Source: Streptomyces sp. HUAS MG91 (GTDB lineage Bacteria > Actinomycetota > Actinomycetes > Streptomycetales > Streptomycetaceae). Taken from it: a stretch of 64,000 bases of DNA. A program made the translations under genes and the position numbers. Below the pieces are notes generated by a model. The model did not search any database. It saw only the letters and a list, made by a program, of their open reading frames with translations, and was not told where the DNA came from. The stretch is taken from positions 2,480,001-2,544,000 of the forward strand of contig NZ_CP159534.1 of the NCBI RefSeq assembly GCF_040529335.1, written 5' to 3'. Below, in pieces: positions 25,310-33,840 of this stretch; within the stretch, counting starts at the first letter, position 1, and each line of letters opens with the position of its first letter.

Positions 25310-25960
25310 ATGGACACCCCGTTCTCCACCCTGATCCGTACCGCCTCGCACGAGCAGCACACCGAGGCCGAGACGTCGACTTTCATGGGCGACCTGCTCG
25401 GCGGGACGCTCGGCGTGGACGCCTACACGCGGTACACGGAGCAACTGTGGTTCGTCTACAAGGCACTTGAGGACGGCATAGAGCGGCTCGCGGACGATCC
25501 GGTCGCGGGCCCCTTCCTCCGGGCCGAGCTGGCACGCGTGCCCGAGCTGGAGCGCGACCTCGCGCATCTGCGCGGGCCCGACTGGCGCGAGCGGGTCACG
25601 GCGCTGCCGGCGACCGAGGCGTACGCGGCCCGGATCGAGGAGTGCGTACGGGAGTGGCCGGCCGGATATGTGGCACACCACTACACCCGGTACCTGGGCG
25701 ACCTGTCCGGCGGGCAGATCATCCGCGACAAGGCGGAGCGGACCTGGGGGTTCGCGCGCAAGGGCGACGGGGTGCGGTTCTACGTCTTTGAGGGCGTCGG
25801 GAATCCGGCGGCGTTCAAGCGGCAGTACCGCAAGTTGCTGGACGCCATCGCCGTGGACGAGCTGGAGCGGCAGCGGGTTGTCGCCGAGTGCAAGCGGGCG
25901 TTCTCTTTGAACACCGCGGTGTTCGCTGCGCTGGGCGAGGAGTTCTCCAGCGCGGCCTGA
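25310..25960 (+). CDS. hmuO: Heme oxygenase
   Basis: 216 residues from ATG 25310, with GGAGG 5 bases upstream. Biliverdin-forming heme oxygenase that releases iron from imported heme. The proximal heme ligand is His17 in ASHEQHTEAETSTFMGDLL, aligning with His20 of C. diphtheriae HmuO. The distal helix is AHHYTRYLGDLSGGQIIRDK with the conserved GDLSGG kink. FYVFEGVGNPAAFKRQYR is the basic heme-propionate region. Soluble, cytoplasmic. The iron box upstream and the heme importer genes at 46-52 kb indicate a shared iron-starvation regulon. The transcript ends near a second type of dispersed repeat. Confidence 0.95.
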   Translation: MDTPFSTLIRTASHEQHTEAETSTFMGDLLGGTLGVDAYTRYTEQLWFVYKALEDGIERLADDPVAGPFLRAELARVPELERDLAHLRGPDWRERVTALPATEAYAARIEECVREWPAGYVAHHYTRYLGDLSGGQIIRDKAERTWGFARKGDGVRFYVFEGVGNPAAFKRQYRKLLDAIAVDELERQRVVAECKRAFSLNTAVFAALGEEFSSAA

Positions 25961-25975
25961 TGTGTTGTGCGGCGG

Positions 25976-26052
25976 GGCTGCGGGGCTCCGCCCCGGACCC
26001 CGCTCCTCAATCGCCGGAGGGGCTTGAGAGTCAGTTGCCGGAGGGGCTTGAG
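25976..26052. repeat. Second repeat family: GGGGCTCCGCCCC hairpin plus tandem GCCGGAGGGGCTTGAG
   Basis: A hairpin GGGGC-TCC-GCCCC (25982-25994) is followed by two copies of GCCGGAGGGGCTTGAG at 26013-26028 and 26037-26052 (24-bp period). The GGGGCTCCGCCCC...CGCCGGAGGGG combination is a common intergenic element in streptomycetes, as I recall. The second copy lies inside the 3' end of the convergent PhzF gene and encodes its last residues. Confidence 0.75.
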
Positions 26053-26693
26053 GAGAGGAGGCGGACCCGGCCGCCCACCTCCACGTAGCCGGCCGGCTGG
26101 GGTGCCGTCAGGAGCTGGGAGCCCTTGCCCTGGTGGATGTTGAGGGCGCGGTCCAGGTGGGCCGTGAGCAGGAGGGCCGCCGCGCCCGTCGCCTCGTCCT
26201 CCGTGATGCCGTCGCCGCGGCCGGGGAAGCCGCGGGCCCGGATCCGGCCCGCCGCCTCGTCCTCCCAGGCCCAGGCGTAGATCCACTCGCCCTCGGGCGG
26301 CACCGGCAGCGCGTCCACCTCCGCGGCGGACGCGTACTGGCGCAGCGTGCGCGGCGGGGCCCAGTCGGCGTGGGCCTCGATCCAGCTGAACTCGCCGTCC
26401 AGGCGGGCGCCGACGACACCGGCCGGGACGATCAGTTCGGGCACGTCGAGCAGCCAGGCGGCGCCGACGCACGGGTGGCCGGCGAACGGCAGGCGGGTCG
26501 AGGGGGCATAGATGTCGATGACGCCGCGCTCGGGGTCGTCGACGAAGACCGTCTCGCTGAACCCCAGCTTGGCCGCGAGCATCCGGCGCTCGTCCGGGTC
26601 CGGGATCCGGGAGCCGTCGCGCACGACTCCGAGCTCGTTGCCGTGCCGTCCGTCGGGACCGCAGAAGACGGCCAGGACGTCGTACTCGTTCAT
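26031..26693 (-). CDS. PhzF-family isomerase-like protein
   Basis: 220 residues from ATG 26693. The PhzF/DapF-like fold is read from YDVLAVFCGPDGRHGNELGV, LGFSETVFVDDPERGVIDI, RLPFAGHPCVGAAWLL and RIRARGFPGRGDGITEDEAT. The conserved acidic residue of the first half is in the SETVFV region and the GHP motif is present. Substrate unknown; such proteins are often orphan in primary metabolism. It is shorter than typical PhzF proteins (about 260-300). The last seven residues (SSSPSGN) are encoded by the repeat at 26037-26052, so the original C-terminus may have been replaced. It is divergent from efeO, with 225 bases between. Confidence 0.8.
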   Translation of the reverse strand: MNEYDVLAVFCGPDGRHGNELGVVRDGSRIPDPDERRMLAAKLGFSETVFVDDPERGVIDIYAPSTRLPFAGHPCVGAAWLLDVPELIVPAGVVGARLDGEFSWIEAHADWAPPRTLRQYASAAEVDALPVPPEGEWIYAWAWEDEAAGRIRARGFPGRGDGITEDEATGAAALLLTAHLDRALNIHQGKGSQLLTAPQPAGYVEVGGRVRLLSSSPSGN

Positions 26694-26844
26694 GGCGGCA
26701 GTGAATCACGAAGCGTCCGACCACCCAACCCTCCCCATTTGACCGCCCCTTGACCTTTCCCTGGGTCGCCCATGGGTCGCTTGTATCCGCGCCGCGACCA
26801 GCGGGTTTGCATGAGAGGTGAATCACGGCGGAAGGGGGTAGCAC

Positions 26845-26863
26845 TTAGGCAAGCCTCATATAA
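26845..26863 (+). promoter_or_regulatory. Iron box of the efeOBU operon
   Basis: TTAGGCAAGCCTCATATAA: the left ten bases are identical to the hmuO box, the right half is weaker. A second, partial TTAGG...CCTTA dyad follows at 26866-26880, so two repressor dimers may bind. It lies 55 bases upstream of efeO. Confidence 0.75.
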
Positions 26864-26918
26864 GTTAGGGCCGCCTTAGTCGCGCTGTGCACTTTCTGTA
26901 CGCCCCCTTGGAGCCCGC

Positions 26919-28061
26919 ATGCGAGCCGTCCGTTTCTCCGTCACCACCGCCGTCGCCACGGCGGCGGCCCTGACCGTCATCACGGGCTGCACCGAGAAGA
27001 GCGACGCCAAGAGCGGCGGTTCGGGTGCGATCCGGGTGACCGCGACCGACGACAGCTGCAAGGTGTCGAAGACCGAGTTCCCGGCCGGGCACGTCGAGCT
27101 GGCCGTGGAGAACAAGGGGTCGCGGGTCACCGAGGTGGAGATCCTCTTCCCCGACGACCGCATCGTCTCCGAGCGCGAGAACATCGGCCCCGGCACCAAG
27201 CACACGCTGACCGCCGAGGTGAAGAGCGGCGACTACCGCATCGCCTGCATCCCCGGCATGAAGGGCAAGGGCCACCGCCAGGACGTGAAGGCCACCGGCG
27301 GCAAGGCGGCCAAGCGCGACCCGCGCCTGGACAAGGCCGTCGCCGGCTACCGCCAGTACGCGCAGGAGCAGGCCGACCAGACGCTGCCGAAGGTGAAGGT
27401 CTTCACGGACGCCGTGCGCGCGGGCGACCTCGACGCCGCGAAGAAGGCCTACGCCCCCTCGCGCATCGGCTGGGAGCGCACCGAGCCGGTCGCCGAGTCG
27501 TTCGGCGACATCGACCCGCTGACCGACACCCGCGCCGACGGTCTCGAAGAGGGCCAGAAGTGGACCGGCTGGCACCGCCTGGAGAAGGCGCTGTGGCAGG
27601 ACAAGAAGATCGGCGCGGCCGAGAAGTCGATCGCCACGCAGCTCGACAAGGACCTCACCGACTGGCAGCAGCGCGTCGGCAAGGCCGAGATCACCCCCAC
27701 CTCCATGGCCAACGGCGCCAAGGAACTCCTCGACGAGGTCGCCACCGGCAAGGTCACCGGCGAGGAGGAGCGCTACTCGCACACCGACCTGGTCGACTTC
27801 AAGGCCAACGTCGAGGGCGCGGAGAAGGCGTACGCCCTGCTGAAGCCGGTCGCCTCGGAGAACGACGCCGCGCTCACCAAGGAGCTCGACAAGCAGTTCG
27901 CGGCGCTGGACACCCTCCTCGACAAGTACCGCGAGGACCCCTCCTCGTACGACTTCACCTCCTACGACAAGGTCGGCAAGGCGGACCGCAAGGAGCTCTC
28001 CGACGGCGTCAACGCGCTCGCGGAGCCGCTGTCGAAGCTCGCCGCCGCCGTCGTCAAGTAG
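26919..28061 (+). CDS. efeO: Iron uptake lipoprotein EfeO
   Basis: 380 residues from ATG 26919, with GGAG upstream. Lipobox VITGC puts the lipid on Cys24. An N-terminal cupredoxin-like domain (about 35-125) precedes the peptidase-M75-like imelysin domain. The latter carries GWHRLEKALWQDK with the HxxE iron/copper motif and AYAPSRIGWERTEPVAESF. EfeO works with the Ftr1-like permease EfeU and peroxidase EfeB in the ferrous/ferric iron uptake system. Gene order O-B-U with 22-base and 3-base gaps indicates one operon. The iron box upstream supports iron-dependent repression. Confidence 0.95.
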   Translation: MRAVRFSVTTAVATAAALTVITGCTEKSDAKSGGSGAIRVTATDDSCKVSKTEFPAGHVELAVENKGSRVTEVEILFPDDRIVSERENIGPGTKHTLTAEVKSGDYRIACIPGMKGKGHRQDVKATGGKAAKRDPRLDKAVAGYRQYAQEQADQTLPKVKVFTDAVRAGDLDAAKKAYAPSRIGWERTEPVAESFGDIDPLTDTRADGLEEGQKWTGWHRLEKALWQDKKIGAAEKSIATQLDKDLTDWQQRVGKAEITPTSMANGAKELLDEVATGKVTGEEERYSHTDLVDFKANVEGAEKAYALLKPVASENDAALTKELDKQFAALDTLLDKYREDPSSYDFTSYDKVGKADRKELSDGVNALAEPLSKLAAAVVK

Positions 28062-28083
28062 TCCGGCGCCCCAGGAGACCGTC

Positions 28084-29349
28084 ATGACGGAGAACACCCC
28101 CGACTCCCCCACGCCGTCACGCCGTTCGCTGCTCGCCGTCGGCGGTGCCGGGCTCGCGCTCGGGGCCGCCGCGGCGGGCGGCGCCGTCGCGCTGACCCGG
28201 TCCGGCGACGGCTCCGACATGGCGCCCGCCGCCGAGTCGGGCGGCGCCGTGCCCTTCCACGGCGCGCACCAGGCGGGCATCGCCACGGCCGTCCAGGACC
28301 GGCTGCACTTCGCCGCGTTCGACGTGAAGACGGACGACCGCGACGAGTTCGTCCAGCTGCTGAAGGACTGGACGAAGGCCGCCGCGCTGATGGCCGAGGG
28401 GCGGCCGGTCGGCGACGGCGCGTACGGCGGGCTCGCCGAGGCGCCCCCGGACGACACCGGCGAGGCACTCGGCCTCAAGCCGTCCCGGCTCACCCTGACC
28501 ATCGGCTTCGGGCCCTCCCTCTTCGAGAAGTACGGGAAGAAGTTCGGGATCGCGGACCGGCGGCCCGCGGCCCTGGTCGAGCTGCCGAAGTTCCCCGGCG
28601 ACAACCTGGAGAGGACCCGCAGCGGCGGCGACCTGTGCGTGCAGGCCTGCGCCGACGACCCGCAGGTCGCGGTGCACGCGATCCGCAACCTGGCCCGGAT
28701 CGGCTTCGGCAAGGTCGCCATCCGCTGGTCGCAGCTGGGCTTCGGCAAGACGTCCTCGACGACGCCGGACGCGCAGACCCCTCGTAACCTCATGGGCTTC
28801 AAGGACGGCACCCGTAACGTCGCGGGCACCGACACCGCCGCCCTCGACCGGCACGTGTGGGTGAGCGACGCCGGGTGGATGAAGGGCGGCTCGTACCTCG
28901 TGGCCCGCCGCATCCGCATGAACATCGAGACGTGGGACCGCACCTCGCTCCAGGAGCAGGAGGACGTCTTCGGCCGGGACAAGGGCGAGGGCGCGCCGGT
29001 GGGGAAGGCCAAGGAGCGCGACGAGCCGTTCCTGAAGGCGATGAAGCCGACCGCCCACGTGCGCCTCGCGCACCCGGACTCCAATCACGGGGCGACGATC
29101 CTGCGCCGCGGCTACTCGTTCACCGACGGCACGGACGGGCTCGGCCGGCTCGACGCGGGGCTGTTCTTCCTCGCGTACCAGAAGGACGTGCGCAAGGGGT
29201 TCATCCCCGTGCAGCGGGCGCTCTCGGCGCACGACGCGCTGAACGAGTACATCCAGCATGTGGGGTCCGCGGTGTTCGCGGTGCCGCCCGGTGTGCGGGA
29301 CGCGAACGACTGGTGGGGCCGCGGCCTCTTCGCAGCGAAGGATGTGTGA
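28084..29349 (+). CDS. efeB: Tat-exported DyP-type heme peroxidase EfeB (DtpA-like)
   Basis: 421 residues from ATG 28084, with AGGAGA upstream. The twin-arginine signal is SRRSLLAVGG (Arg13-Arg14). The DyP domain has the distal motif MGFKDGTRNVAG with the catalytic Asp near 239 and a distal Arg later in YLVARRIRM. The proximal heme ligand is His in VRLAHPDSNHGA. It ends with FAVPPGVRDANDWWGRGLF, typical of the family. In EfeUOB it oxidises ferrous iron or heme-linked substrates outside the membrane. The S. lividans homologue DtpA has also been linked to copper trafficking. The protein is encoded between efeO and efeU. Confidence 0.95.
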   Translation: MTENTPDSPTPSRRSLLAVGGAGLALGAAAAGGAVALTRSGDGSDMAPAAESGGAVPFHGAHQAGIATAVQDRLHFAAFDVKTDDRDEFVQLLKDWTKAAALMAEGRPVGDGAYGGLAEAPPDDTGEALGLKPSRLTLTIGFGPSLFEKYGKKFGIADRRPAALVELPKFPGDNLERTRSGGDLCVQACADDPQVAVHAIRNLARIGFGKVAIRWSQLGFGKTSSTTPDAQTPRNLMGFKDGTRNVAGTDTAALDRHVWVSDAGWMKGGSYLVARRIRMNIETWDRTSLQEQEDVFGRDKGEGAPVGKAKERDEPFLKAMKPTAHVRLAHPDSNHGATILRRGYSFTDGTDGLGRLDAGLFFLAYQKDVRKGFIPVQRALSAHDALNEYIQHVGSAVFAVPPGVRDANDWWGRGLFAAKDV

Positions 29350-29352
29350 GGG

Positions 29353-30198
29353 ATGTTCGCGAACTATCTGATCGGGCTGCGCGAGGGCCTGGAGGCCAGC
29401 CTCATCGTCTGCATCCTCGTCGCCTACCTGGTGAAGACGGACCGCAGGGACGCGCTGAAGCCGGTGTGGCTGGGCATCGGGGTCGCCGTGTTCCTGGCGC
29501 TGGCGTTCGGCGCGGGGCTTGAGTTCGGCTCGCAGGAGATGACGTTCAAGGCGCAGGAGGCGCTCGGCGGTTCGCTGTCGATCGTCGCCGTGGGCCTGGT
29601 GACGTGGATGGTGTTCTGGATGCGGCGCACCGCACGGCACCTGAAGACCGAGTTGCAGGGCAAGCTGGACTCGGCGCTGAGCATGGGCACGGCGGCGCTG
29701 GTCGTCACCGCGTTCCTCGCGGTGGGCCGGGAGGGCCTGGAGACCTCGCTCTTCGTGTGGACGGCGGTGCACGCCACCAGCGACGGCACCACGGAACCGG
29801 TGGTCGGCGCGCTGCTCGGCCTCGCCACCGCGGTGGTGCTGGGCTGGCTGTTCTACCGGGGCGCGCTGCGCATCAACCTGGCGAAGTTCTTCACGTGGAC
29901 CGGCGGCATGCTCGTCGTCGTGGCCGCGGGGGTCCTCGCGTACGGCGTCCACGACCTCCAGGAGGCCGACTTCATCGGCGGGCTGAACAACCTGGCGTTC
30001 GACATCAGCTCGACGATCGCGCCCGACGGCTGGCTGGGCACCCTGCTCAAGGGCGTCTTCAACTTCCAGCCCGACCCCACGGTCCTGCAAGTCGTCGTCT
30101 GGTGCCTGTACTTGATCCCGACGATGGCGTTCTTCCTCGGCTTCACGATCCGGCGTTCCGAGAGGGCCGGGGCAGTGGAGGCGTCCTCTTCCCGGTAG
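29353..30198 (+). CDS. efeU: Ferrous/ferric iron permease EfeU (FTR1 family)
   Basis: 281 residues from ATG 29353, 3 bases after the efeB stop. Seven transmembrane helices. Both iron-binding REGLE motifs are present: LREGLEASLIV (residues 9-19) and VGREGLETSLFVWTAVH (about 124-140). An additional Glu-containing region is LEFGSQEMTFKAQEALGG. EfeU moves ferric iron made by EfeB through the membrane. Operon with efeO and efeB; a lipoprotein gene follows 49 bases later. Confidence 0.95.
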   Translation: MFANYLIGLREGLEASLIVCILVAYLVKTDRRDALKPVWLGIGVAVFLALAFGAGLEFGSQEMTFKAQEALGGSLSIVAVGLVTWMVFWMRRTARHLKTELQGKLDSALSMGTAALVVTAFLAVGREGLETSLFVWTAVHATSDGTTEPVVGALLGLATAVVLGWLFYRGALRINLAKFFTWTGGMLVVVAAGVLAYGVHDLQEADFIGGLNNLAFDISSTIAPDGWLGTLLKGVFNFQPDPTVLQVVVWCLYLIPTMAFFLGFTIRRSERAGAVEASSSR

Positions 30199-30247
30199 GG
30201 TTCGGCCCCGTGAAGGGGCAGGGGGAGCGAAGGGTGAAGTCAACGTC

Positions 30248-31243
30248 ATGAGCAAGGTCGTGAACAGGCTCGGCAGGCCCGCCGCGACGGCGGCGGCCGC
30301 GGTCGTACTCTCCCTCACGGCGAGCGGCTGCATGACCGTGCACGGAGAGCTGGAGATCGTCCCCACGACGACGAACGCCCAGGCCGCGCGCGCTCTGGAC
30401 GCGTTCGTCTCCGCGTACACCAAGGCCGAGCGGACGTACGACAGGGCCGACGACGCCGCGTACGTCACCGGGCCGCTCGGGGCGATCGACACGGCCAAGC
30501 TGAAGGTCGCGCGCAAGCTCCATCCGGAGGGCAACGAGAACCCCCAGCCGCTGAAGCTCACCGACGTGAACTACACCATCCCCAAGAAGGCGGGCTGGCC
30601 GCGCTGGTTCGTCGCCGACGCCGACAACAACCGGTTCCAGGGCTTCCGCTGGGTCATGGTCTTCACCCGTGACGACGTGGGCGAGCCGTGGGCGGTGTCG
30701 TATCTGATGCTGTTCCGCGACGGCAAGGTGCCGAAGTTCAAGACGGACGCGGACGGTTACGGCGAGGCGGTCGGCAACGACTCCGCCGCTCTCGCCACGA
30801 AGCCGTCGGCGCTCAGCAAGAAGTACGCCGACTATCTGGACCCGAAGTCGGGCGGCGGCGACGGGTTCGCCGAGGGGCCGTACACCACGCAGTGGCGGAC
30901 CGACCGCAAGAAGAACCTCTCGCGGCCCGGTCTCGCCACGCAGTACATCGACGAGCCGCTCACCTCCGGCGACTACGCGCCCGTCGCGCTGCGCACCGCC
31001 GACGGCGGGGCGCTGGTCTTCTTCACCACGCGGCGGTACGTGAAGCAGACCGCGTCGCTCGGCAGCGATCTGCCGGCGATCAACGTCGATGTGAAGACGT
31101 TGATGACGGGGGACGCGAAGCAGTCGGCGCTGTACGGGTACGTGTCGAATCAGGCGGCGCTGGTGCCGGCGCGGGGCTCCGCCGGGTCCGGGGTCGATGT
31201 GATCTCCCGGCTCGAAGGGATCACGTCGGCCGAGGGGTCCTGA
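30248..31243 (+). CDS. Putative lipoprotein of unknown function
   Basis: 331 residues from ATG 30248. The signal has the lipobox LTASGC with Cys28. The mature part includes KAERTYDRADDAAYVTGPLG, NNRFQGFRWVMVFTRDD, EPWAVSYLMLFRDGKVPKF and FFTTRRYVKQTASLGSDL. Strand-rich with few Cys, it is likely a surface protein. I cannot assign a domain with certainty. It follows efeU with a 49-base gap and may be co-transcribed with the iron uptake operon, or have its own promoter. A half copy of the dispersed repeat is at its 3' end. Confidence 0.8.
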   Translation: MSKVVNRLGRPAATAAAAVVLSLTASGCMTVHGELEIVPTTTNAQAARALDAFVSAYTKAERTYDRADDAAYVTGPLGAIDTAKLKVARKLHPEGNENPQPLKLTDVNYTIPKKAGWPRWFVADADNNRFQGFRWVMVFTRDDVGEPWAVSYLMLFRDGKVPKFKTDADGYGEAVGNDSAALATKPSALSKKYADYLDPKSGGGDGFAEGPYTTQWRTDRKKNLSRPGLATQYIDEPLTSGDYAPVALRTADGGALVFFTTRRYVKQTASLGSDLPAINVDVKTLMTGDAKQSALYGYVSNQAALVPARGSAGSGVDVISRLEGITSAEGS

Positions 31244-31266
31244 CCCGGGGGTCGGCCCGTCGTGTG

Positions 31267-31323
31267 TCGGGTGCGGATGCGTGGGGGGTTGCTCGCGCAG
31301 TTCCCCGCGCCCCTCACGGGGCC
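31267..31323. repeat. Dispersed intergenic repeat, copy 3 (left half)
   Basis: TCGGGTGCGG...GTGGGGGGTTGCTCGCGCAG and TTCCCCGCGCCCCTCACGGG. It lacks the right arm. It lies between the convergent lipoprotein and prim-pol genes and ends 3 bases before the prim-pol stop. Confidence 0.75.
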
Positions 31324-31325
31324 CT

Positions 31326-32042
31326 TCAGGGCCAGGCTGTGGTGAAGTCGGGTTCCGCTCCCGCGTGGCGGGCGCAGGCGTCCGTCAGGGGTTCCAGGAG
31401 GGTCAGGGGGTCCGGGAGCGGGTGCTCCGGGCCGCGGAGCCAGCGCACCGAGCGGTCGCCGGGCAGGCGGGCCGGCGGGACCAGGACGTAACTGCCGCGG
31501 CAGTGCCAGCGCAGGCCGGGGTGTTCGTCCATCGTCTCGGGGTGGCAGTCCAGCTCGCAGGGCCACCACTCGTCCTCGTCGTCCGGGGTGCCCCGGGTCG
31601 CCGTGAAGAAGAGCATGCGGTCGTCGCCGCTCAGGGCGACCGGGCCGACGTCGACGCCGGAGGAGAGCAGCCTTTCGAGGGCTTCCCGGCCGGCCTCGGT
31701 CGGGACGTCCAGGACGTCGTGGACCATGCCGGTCGCGGTGATGAAGTTGGCCTGCGGCTGATGCCGGGCCCAGCGCTCGATCTGCGCGCGGTCCGTCGTG
31801 GACTGGGTCTGCCAGGCGAAGGAGACCGGGTGCCTGCCGGGTGTCGGGCAGCCTATGCGGTTGCACGAACATCGGTAGTCCGCCGGGTACGCGGCCGGGG
31901 CCAGTGGAAGCCCGGCTTCGGCGGCCGCAAGCAGCAGCGGCTCGCGGTCGGTGTCGGCCTCGGTGTCCCGGGTGCCCCGAGCGTTCTTCAGCCACTGGGA
32001 GATCCGGCCCAGTCCGTACCGTCCGCTCCGCTCCGTGCCCAT
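31326..32042 (-). CDS. Bifunctional DNA primase/polymerase-like protein
   Basis: 238 residues from ATG 32042, with GAGGAG 5 bases upstream; the frame is open to 32093 but that start has no site. Central region: GLPLAPAAYPADYRCSCNRI (possible Cys cluster), GRHPVSFAWQTQSTTDRAQI, ANFITATGMVHDVLDVPTEA. The HDVLDVP segment aligns with the Asp pair of the prim-pol N-terminal domain, but fewer acidic residues are seen than in active enzymes. Streptomyces genomes carry several such chromosomal copies; role unknown. It might act in repair or be a non-catalytic relative. It is divergent from the GDPD gene. Confidence 0.7.
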   Translation of the reverse strand: MGTERSGRYGLGRISQWLKNARGTRDTEADTDREPLLLAAAEAGLPLAPAAYPADYRCSCNRIGCPTPGRHPVSFAWQTQSTTDRAQIERWARHQPQANFITATGMVHDVLDVPTEAGREALERLLSSGVDVGPVALSGDDRMLFFTATRGTPDDEDEWWPCELDCHPETMDEHPGLRWHCRGSYVLVPPARLPGDRSVRWLRGPEHPLPDPLTLLEPLTDACARHAGAEPDFTTAWP

Positions 32043-32247
32043 CAATCTCCTCGTCGTCGCCCTCGTGCCGGCCGCCACGGCGGCCTGCGCCACCGGCGGG
32101 TACGGGGGAATCCCGGACCCTCATGCTCCCACCATCCTGCTCCTCGGGTGGCCACAGTCCACATCCGGGGGTACCGAGACACCGTCATGAGGTGTCATCA
32201 CCGCCATTGACGGGATTCGCGGCATTTGTGGCTTTACCGTGATGCGC

Positions 32248-33114
32248 ATGACCGCCCTGAGCGCCCTGGCCGCCCCGCTCCGCAGGGCGGTGCCGCTCGC
32301 CGGGGCCGCCGGTCTGCTGTCCGTCAGCGGTCTGGCGTTCGTCGGGCCCCTGGGGTGGGGCCGCGGCCCGCTCACCGTCGACGCCCTGCCGCGCGTGACG
32401 TACACGGCTCATCGCGGCGGCGCCCTGGAGGTGCCGGAGAACAGCATGGCGGGGCTGGCCGCCGCGTACGAGCGCGGTACCGCGCAGGTGCTCGACTTCG
32501 ATACGCGGATGCTGCGCGACGGCACGCTCGTGGTGATGCACGACGGAACCCTGGACCGCACGACCGCCTCGGCGGGGCCGGTGCGCGGCCTGGACCGGCG
32601 GGACTGGCAGGGGGTGCGGCTGCGGCCCCGGGCGGCGCTGCCGGGGCACTGGCGTGCGGAGCGGCCGCCGACGGTCGCGGAGGTGCTCGACCGGTTCGGC
32701 GGCCGCTCCGTGCTGATGCTGGAGGCCAAGGATCCCGACAGCCTCGCCCGGCTCGCGGGGCTGATCCGGGCGCGCGGCCTGACCCGCTCGGTGCTGGTCA
32801 ACTCCAACCGGCCGGCCGTCGCGCGCCGCGCCCATCAGCTGGGCCTGATCGCCCAGTTGTGGCGTTCGGCGCGGCAGATGCGGACGGACCGGCCCGCGCA
32901 CTGGGCCGGTTACGTCGACGTGCTCGACATGGACTACCGGGCGCGGGACGCGGATCTGGTGCGGGCGGTCAGGTCGGGGGTGCCGCGGGTCTGGGCGCAC
33001 ACCGTGAACACCCCGCGGGAGCGCGACCGCGTGCTGCGGCTCGGCTGCGACGGGGTGATCTCCGACGCGCCGGGGCTGCTGGCGCGTACGCCTCAGCGGG
33101 GCGCGATGCCGTAG
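32248..33114 (+). CDS. Glycerophosphodiester phosphodiesterase
   Basis: 288 residues from ATG 32248; GTG 32239 and ATG 32242 are alternatives. A TACCGT hexamer 7 bases before ATG 32248 fits a leaderless start. The N-terminus is a signal peptide (AAPLRRAVPLAGAAGLL, then VSGLAFV). Catalytic motifs are YTAHRGGALEVPENSMAG (His, Glu), VVMHDGTLDRTT (second His) and SVLMLEAKD (metal Glu). It hydrolyses exported glycerophosphodiesters to glycerol 3-phosphate and an alcohol. The dyad GACACC-N7-GGTGTC (32178-32196) upstream could be an operator. The 3' end overlaps the convergent TetR gene by 22 bases. Confidence 0.9.
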   Translation: MTALSALAAPLRRAVPLAGAAGLLSVSGLAFVGPLGWGRGPLTVDALPRVTYTAHRGGALEVPENSMAGLAAAYERGTAQVLDFDTRMLRDGTLVVMHDGTLDRTTASAGPVRGLDRRDWQGVRLRPRAALPGHWRAERPPTVAEVLDRFGGRSVLMLEAKDPDSLARLAGLIRARGLTRSVLVNSNRPAVARRAHQLGLIAQLWRSARQMRTDRPAHWAGYVDVLDMDYRARDADLVRAVRSGVPRVWAHTVNTPRERDRVLRLGCDGVISDAPGLLARTPQRGAMP

Positions 33115-33746
33115 AGGGCGTAGTCGACGAGCGTGTCGGTGTACTCGTACGAGATCGGGCCGGTGAACTGCAGCCAGCGCTGGGCGAGCGGCGAGACCCA
33201 GAGTTCGAGGGCGATGCGCGGGTCGATCTCCTGGCGCACCTGGCCCGCCTCCTGCGCGGCGCGCACCCGGTCCACGTACAGCCGGAGGTTCGGCATGAGG
33301 AGCTGCTCGGTGAACTTGCGGCCGACCTGTTCGTTGACCACGCCCTCGGCGGCCAGGGCGCGGGACGGGGCCTCGAAGCGGGGGTCCGTGAGCTGGTCGA
33401 CGGTGAGCCGCAGTACGTGCTTCAGGTCGGCGGCGAGGTCGCCGGTGTCCGGGAGGGCGTACACGTCGGTCCCGCCGGCGTCGCGGGCCGCCTGCTCGCC
33501 GAGGTCGAGGAAGGCCTCCAGGAGGACCTCGGCCTTCGATCCCCACCAGCGGTAGATCGTCTGCTTGCCGACGCCGGCCCGGGCGGCGATGCCCTCGATG
33601 GTGGTGCGGGGGTAGCCGATCTCGCCGACGAGCGAGAGGGCCGCGTCGTAGATGGCGTGGCGGGAGCGTTCGCTGCGGCGCGTGGAGTCGGGGGCCGCCT
33701 TCTTGTCGGGGGGCGTCTTCTTGTCCGAGGGCGTCTGTGTGGCCAT
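33093..33746 (-). CDS. TetR-family repressor with multiple local operators
   Basis: 217 residues from ATG 33746. A Lys/Pro-rich head (DKKTPPDKKAAPDSTRR) precedes the DNA-binding domain RHAIYDAALSLVGEIGYPRT, IEGIAARAGVGKQTIYRWWG and SKAEVLLEAFLDLG. The C-terminal ligand pocket part is LELWVSPLAQRWLQFTGPIS. It is of the YRWWGSK type. The -10-like TACATT lies 6 bases before the ATG, so the transcript is probably leaderless. Three CGAGACG-N3-CGTCTCG palindromes lie between it and the divergent DUF6243 gene; the nearest overlaps its own -35 area. It should repress itself and that gene. Confidence 0.88.
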   Translation of the reverse strand: MATQTPSDKKTPPDKKAAPDSTRRSERSRHAIYDAALSLVGEIGYPRTTIEGIAARAGVGKQTIYRWWGSKAEVLLEAFLDLGEQAARDAGGTDVYALPDTGDLAADLKHVLRLTVDQLTDPRFEAPSRALAAEGVVNEQVGRKFTEQLLMPNLRLYVDRVRAAQEAGQVRQEIDPRIALELWVSPLAQRWLQFTGPISYEYTDTLVDYALYGIAPR

Positions 33747-33771
33747 GGTTCGAATGTAGCAGCGAGCGAAC

Positions 33772-33788
33772 CGAGACGTTCCGTCTCG
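33772..33788. promoter_or_regulatory. TetR operator 1
   Basis: CGAGACG-TTC-CGTCTCG, perfect 7-bp arms. It overlaps the -35 region of the TetR gene (minus strand). Confidence 0.8.
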
Positions 33789-33795
33789 TAAACCC

Positions 33796-33824
33796 TTGAC
33801 AAGACGGTCCGTCTCGTCCACTGT
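33796..33824 (+). promoter_or_regulatory. Promoter of the DUF6243 gene with TetR operator 2 in the spacer
   Basis: TTGACA (33796-33801), 17-bp spacer, CACTGT (33819-33824). The spacer holds a second palindrome (33800-33816, AGACG-GTC-CGTCT core with one mismatch in the outer arm), so a bound TetR dimer would sit directly between -35 and -10. Confidence 0.75.
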
Positions 33825-33840
33825 GGAGCACGTCAGGGAG

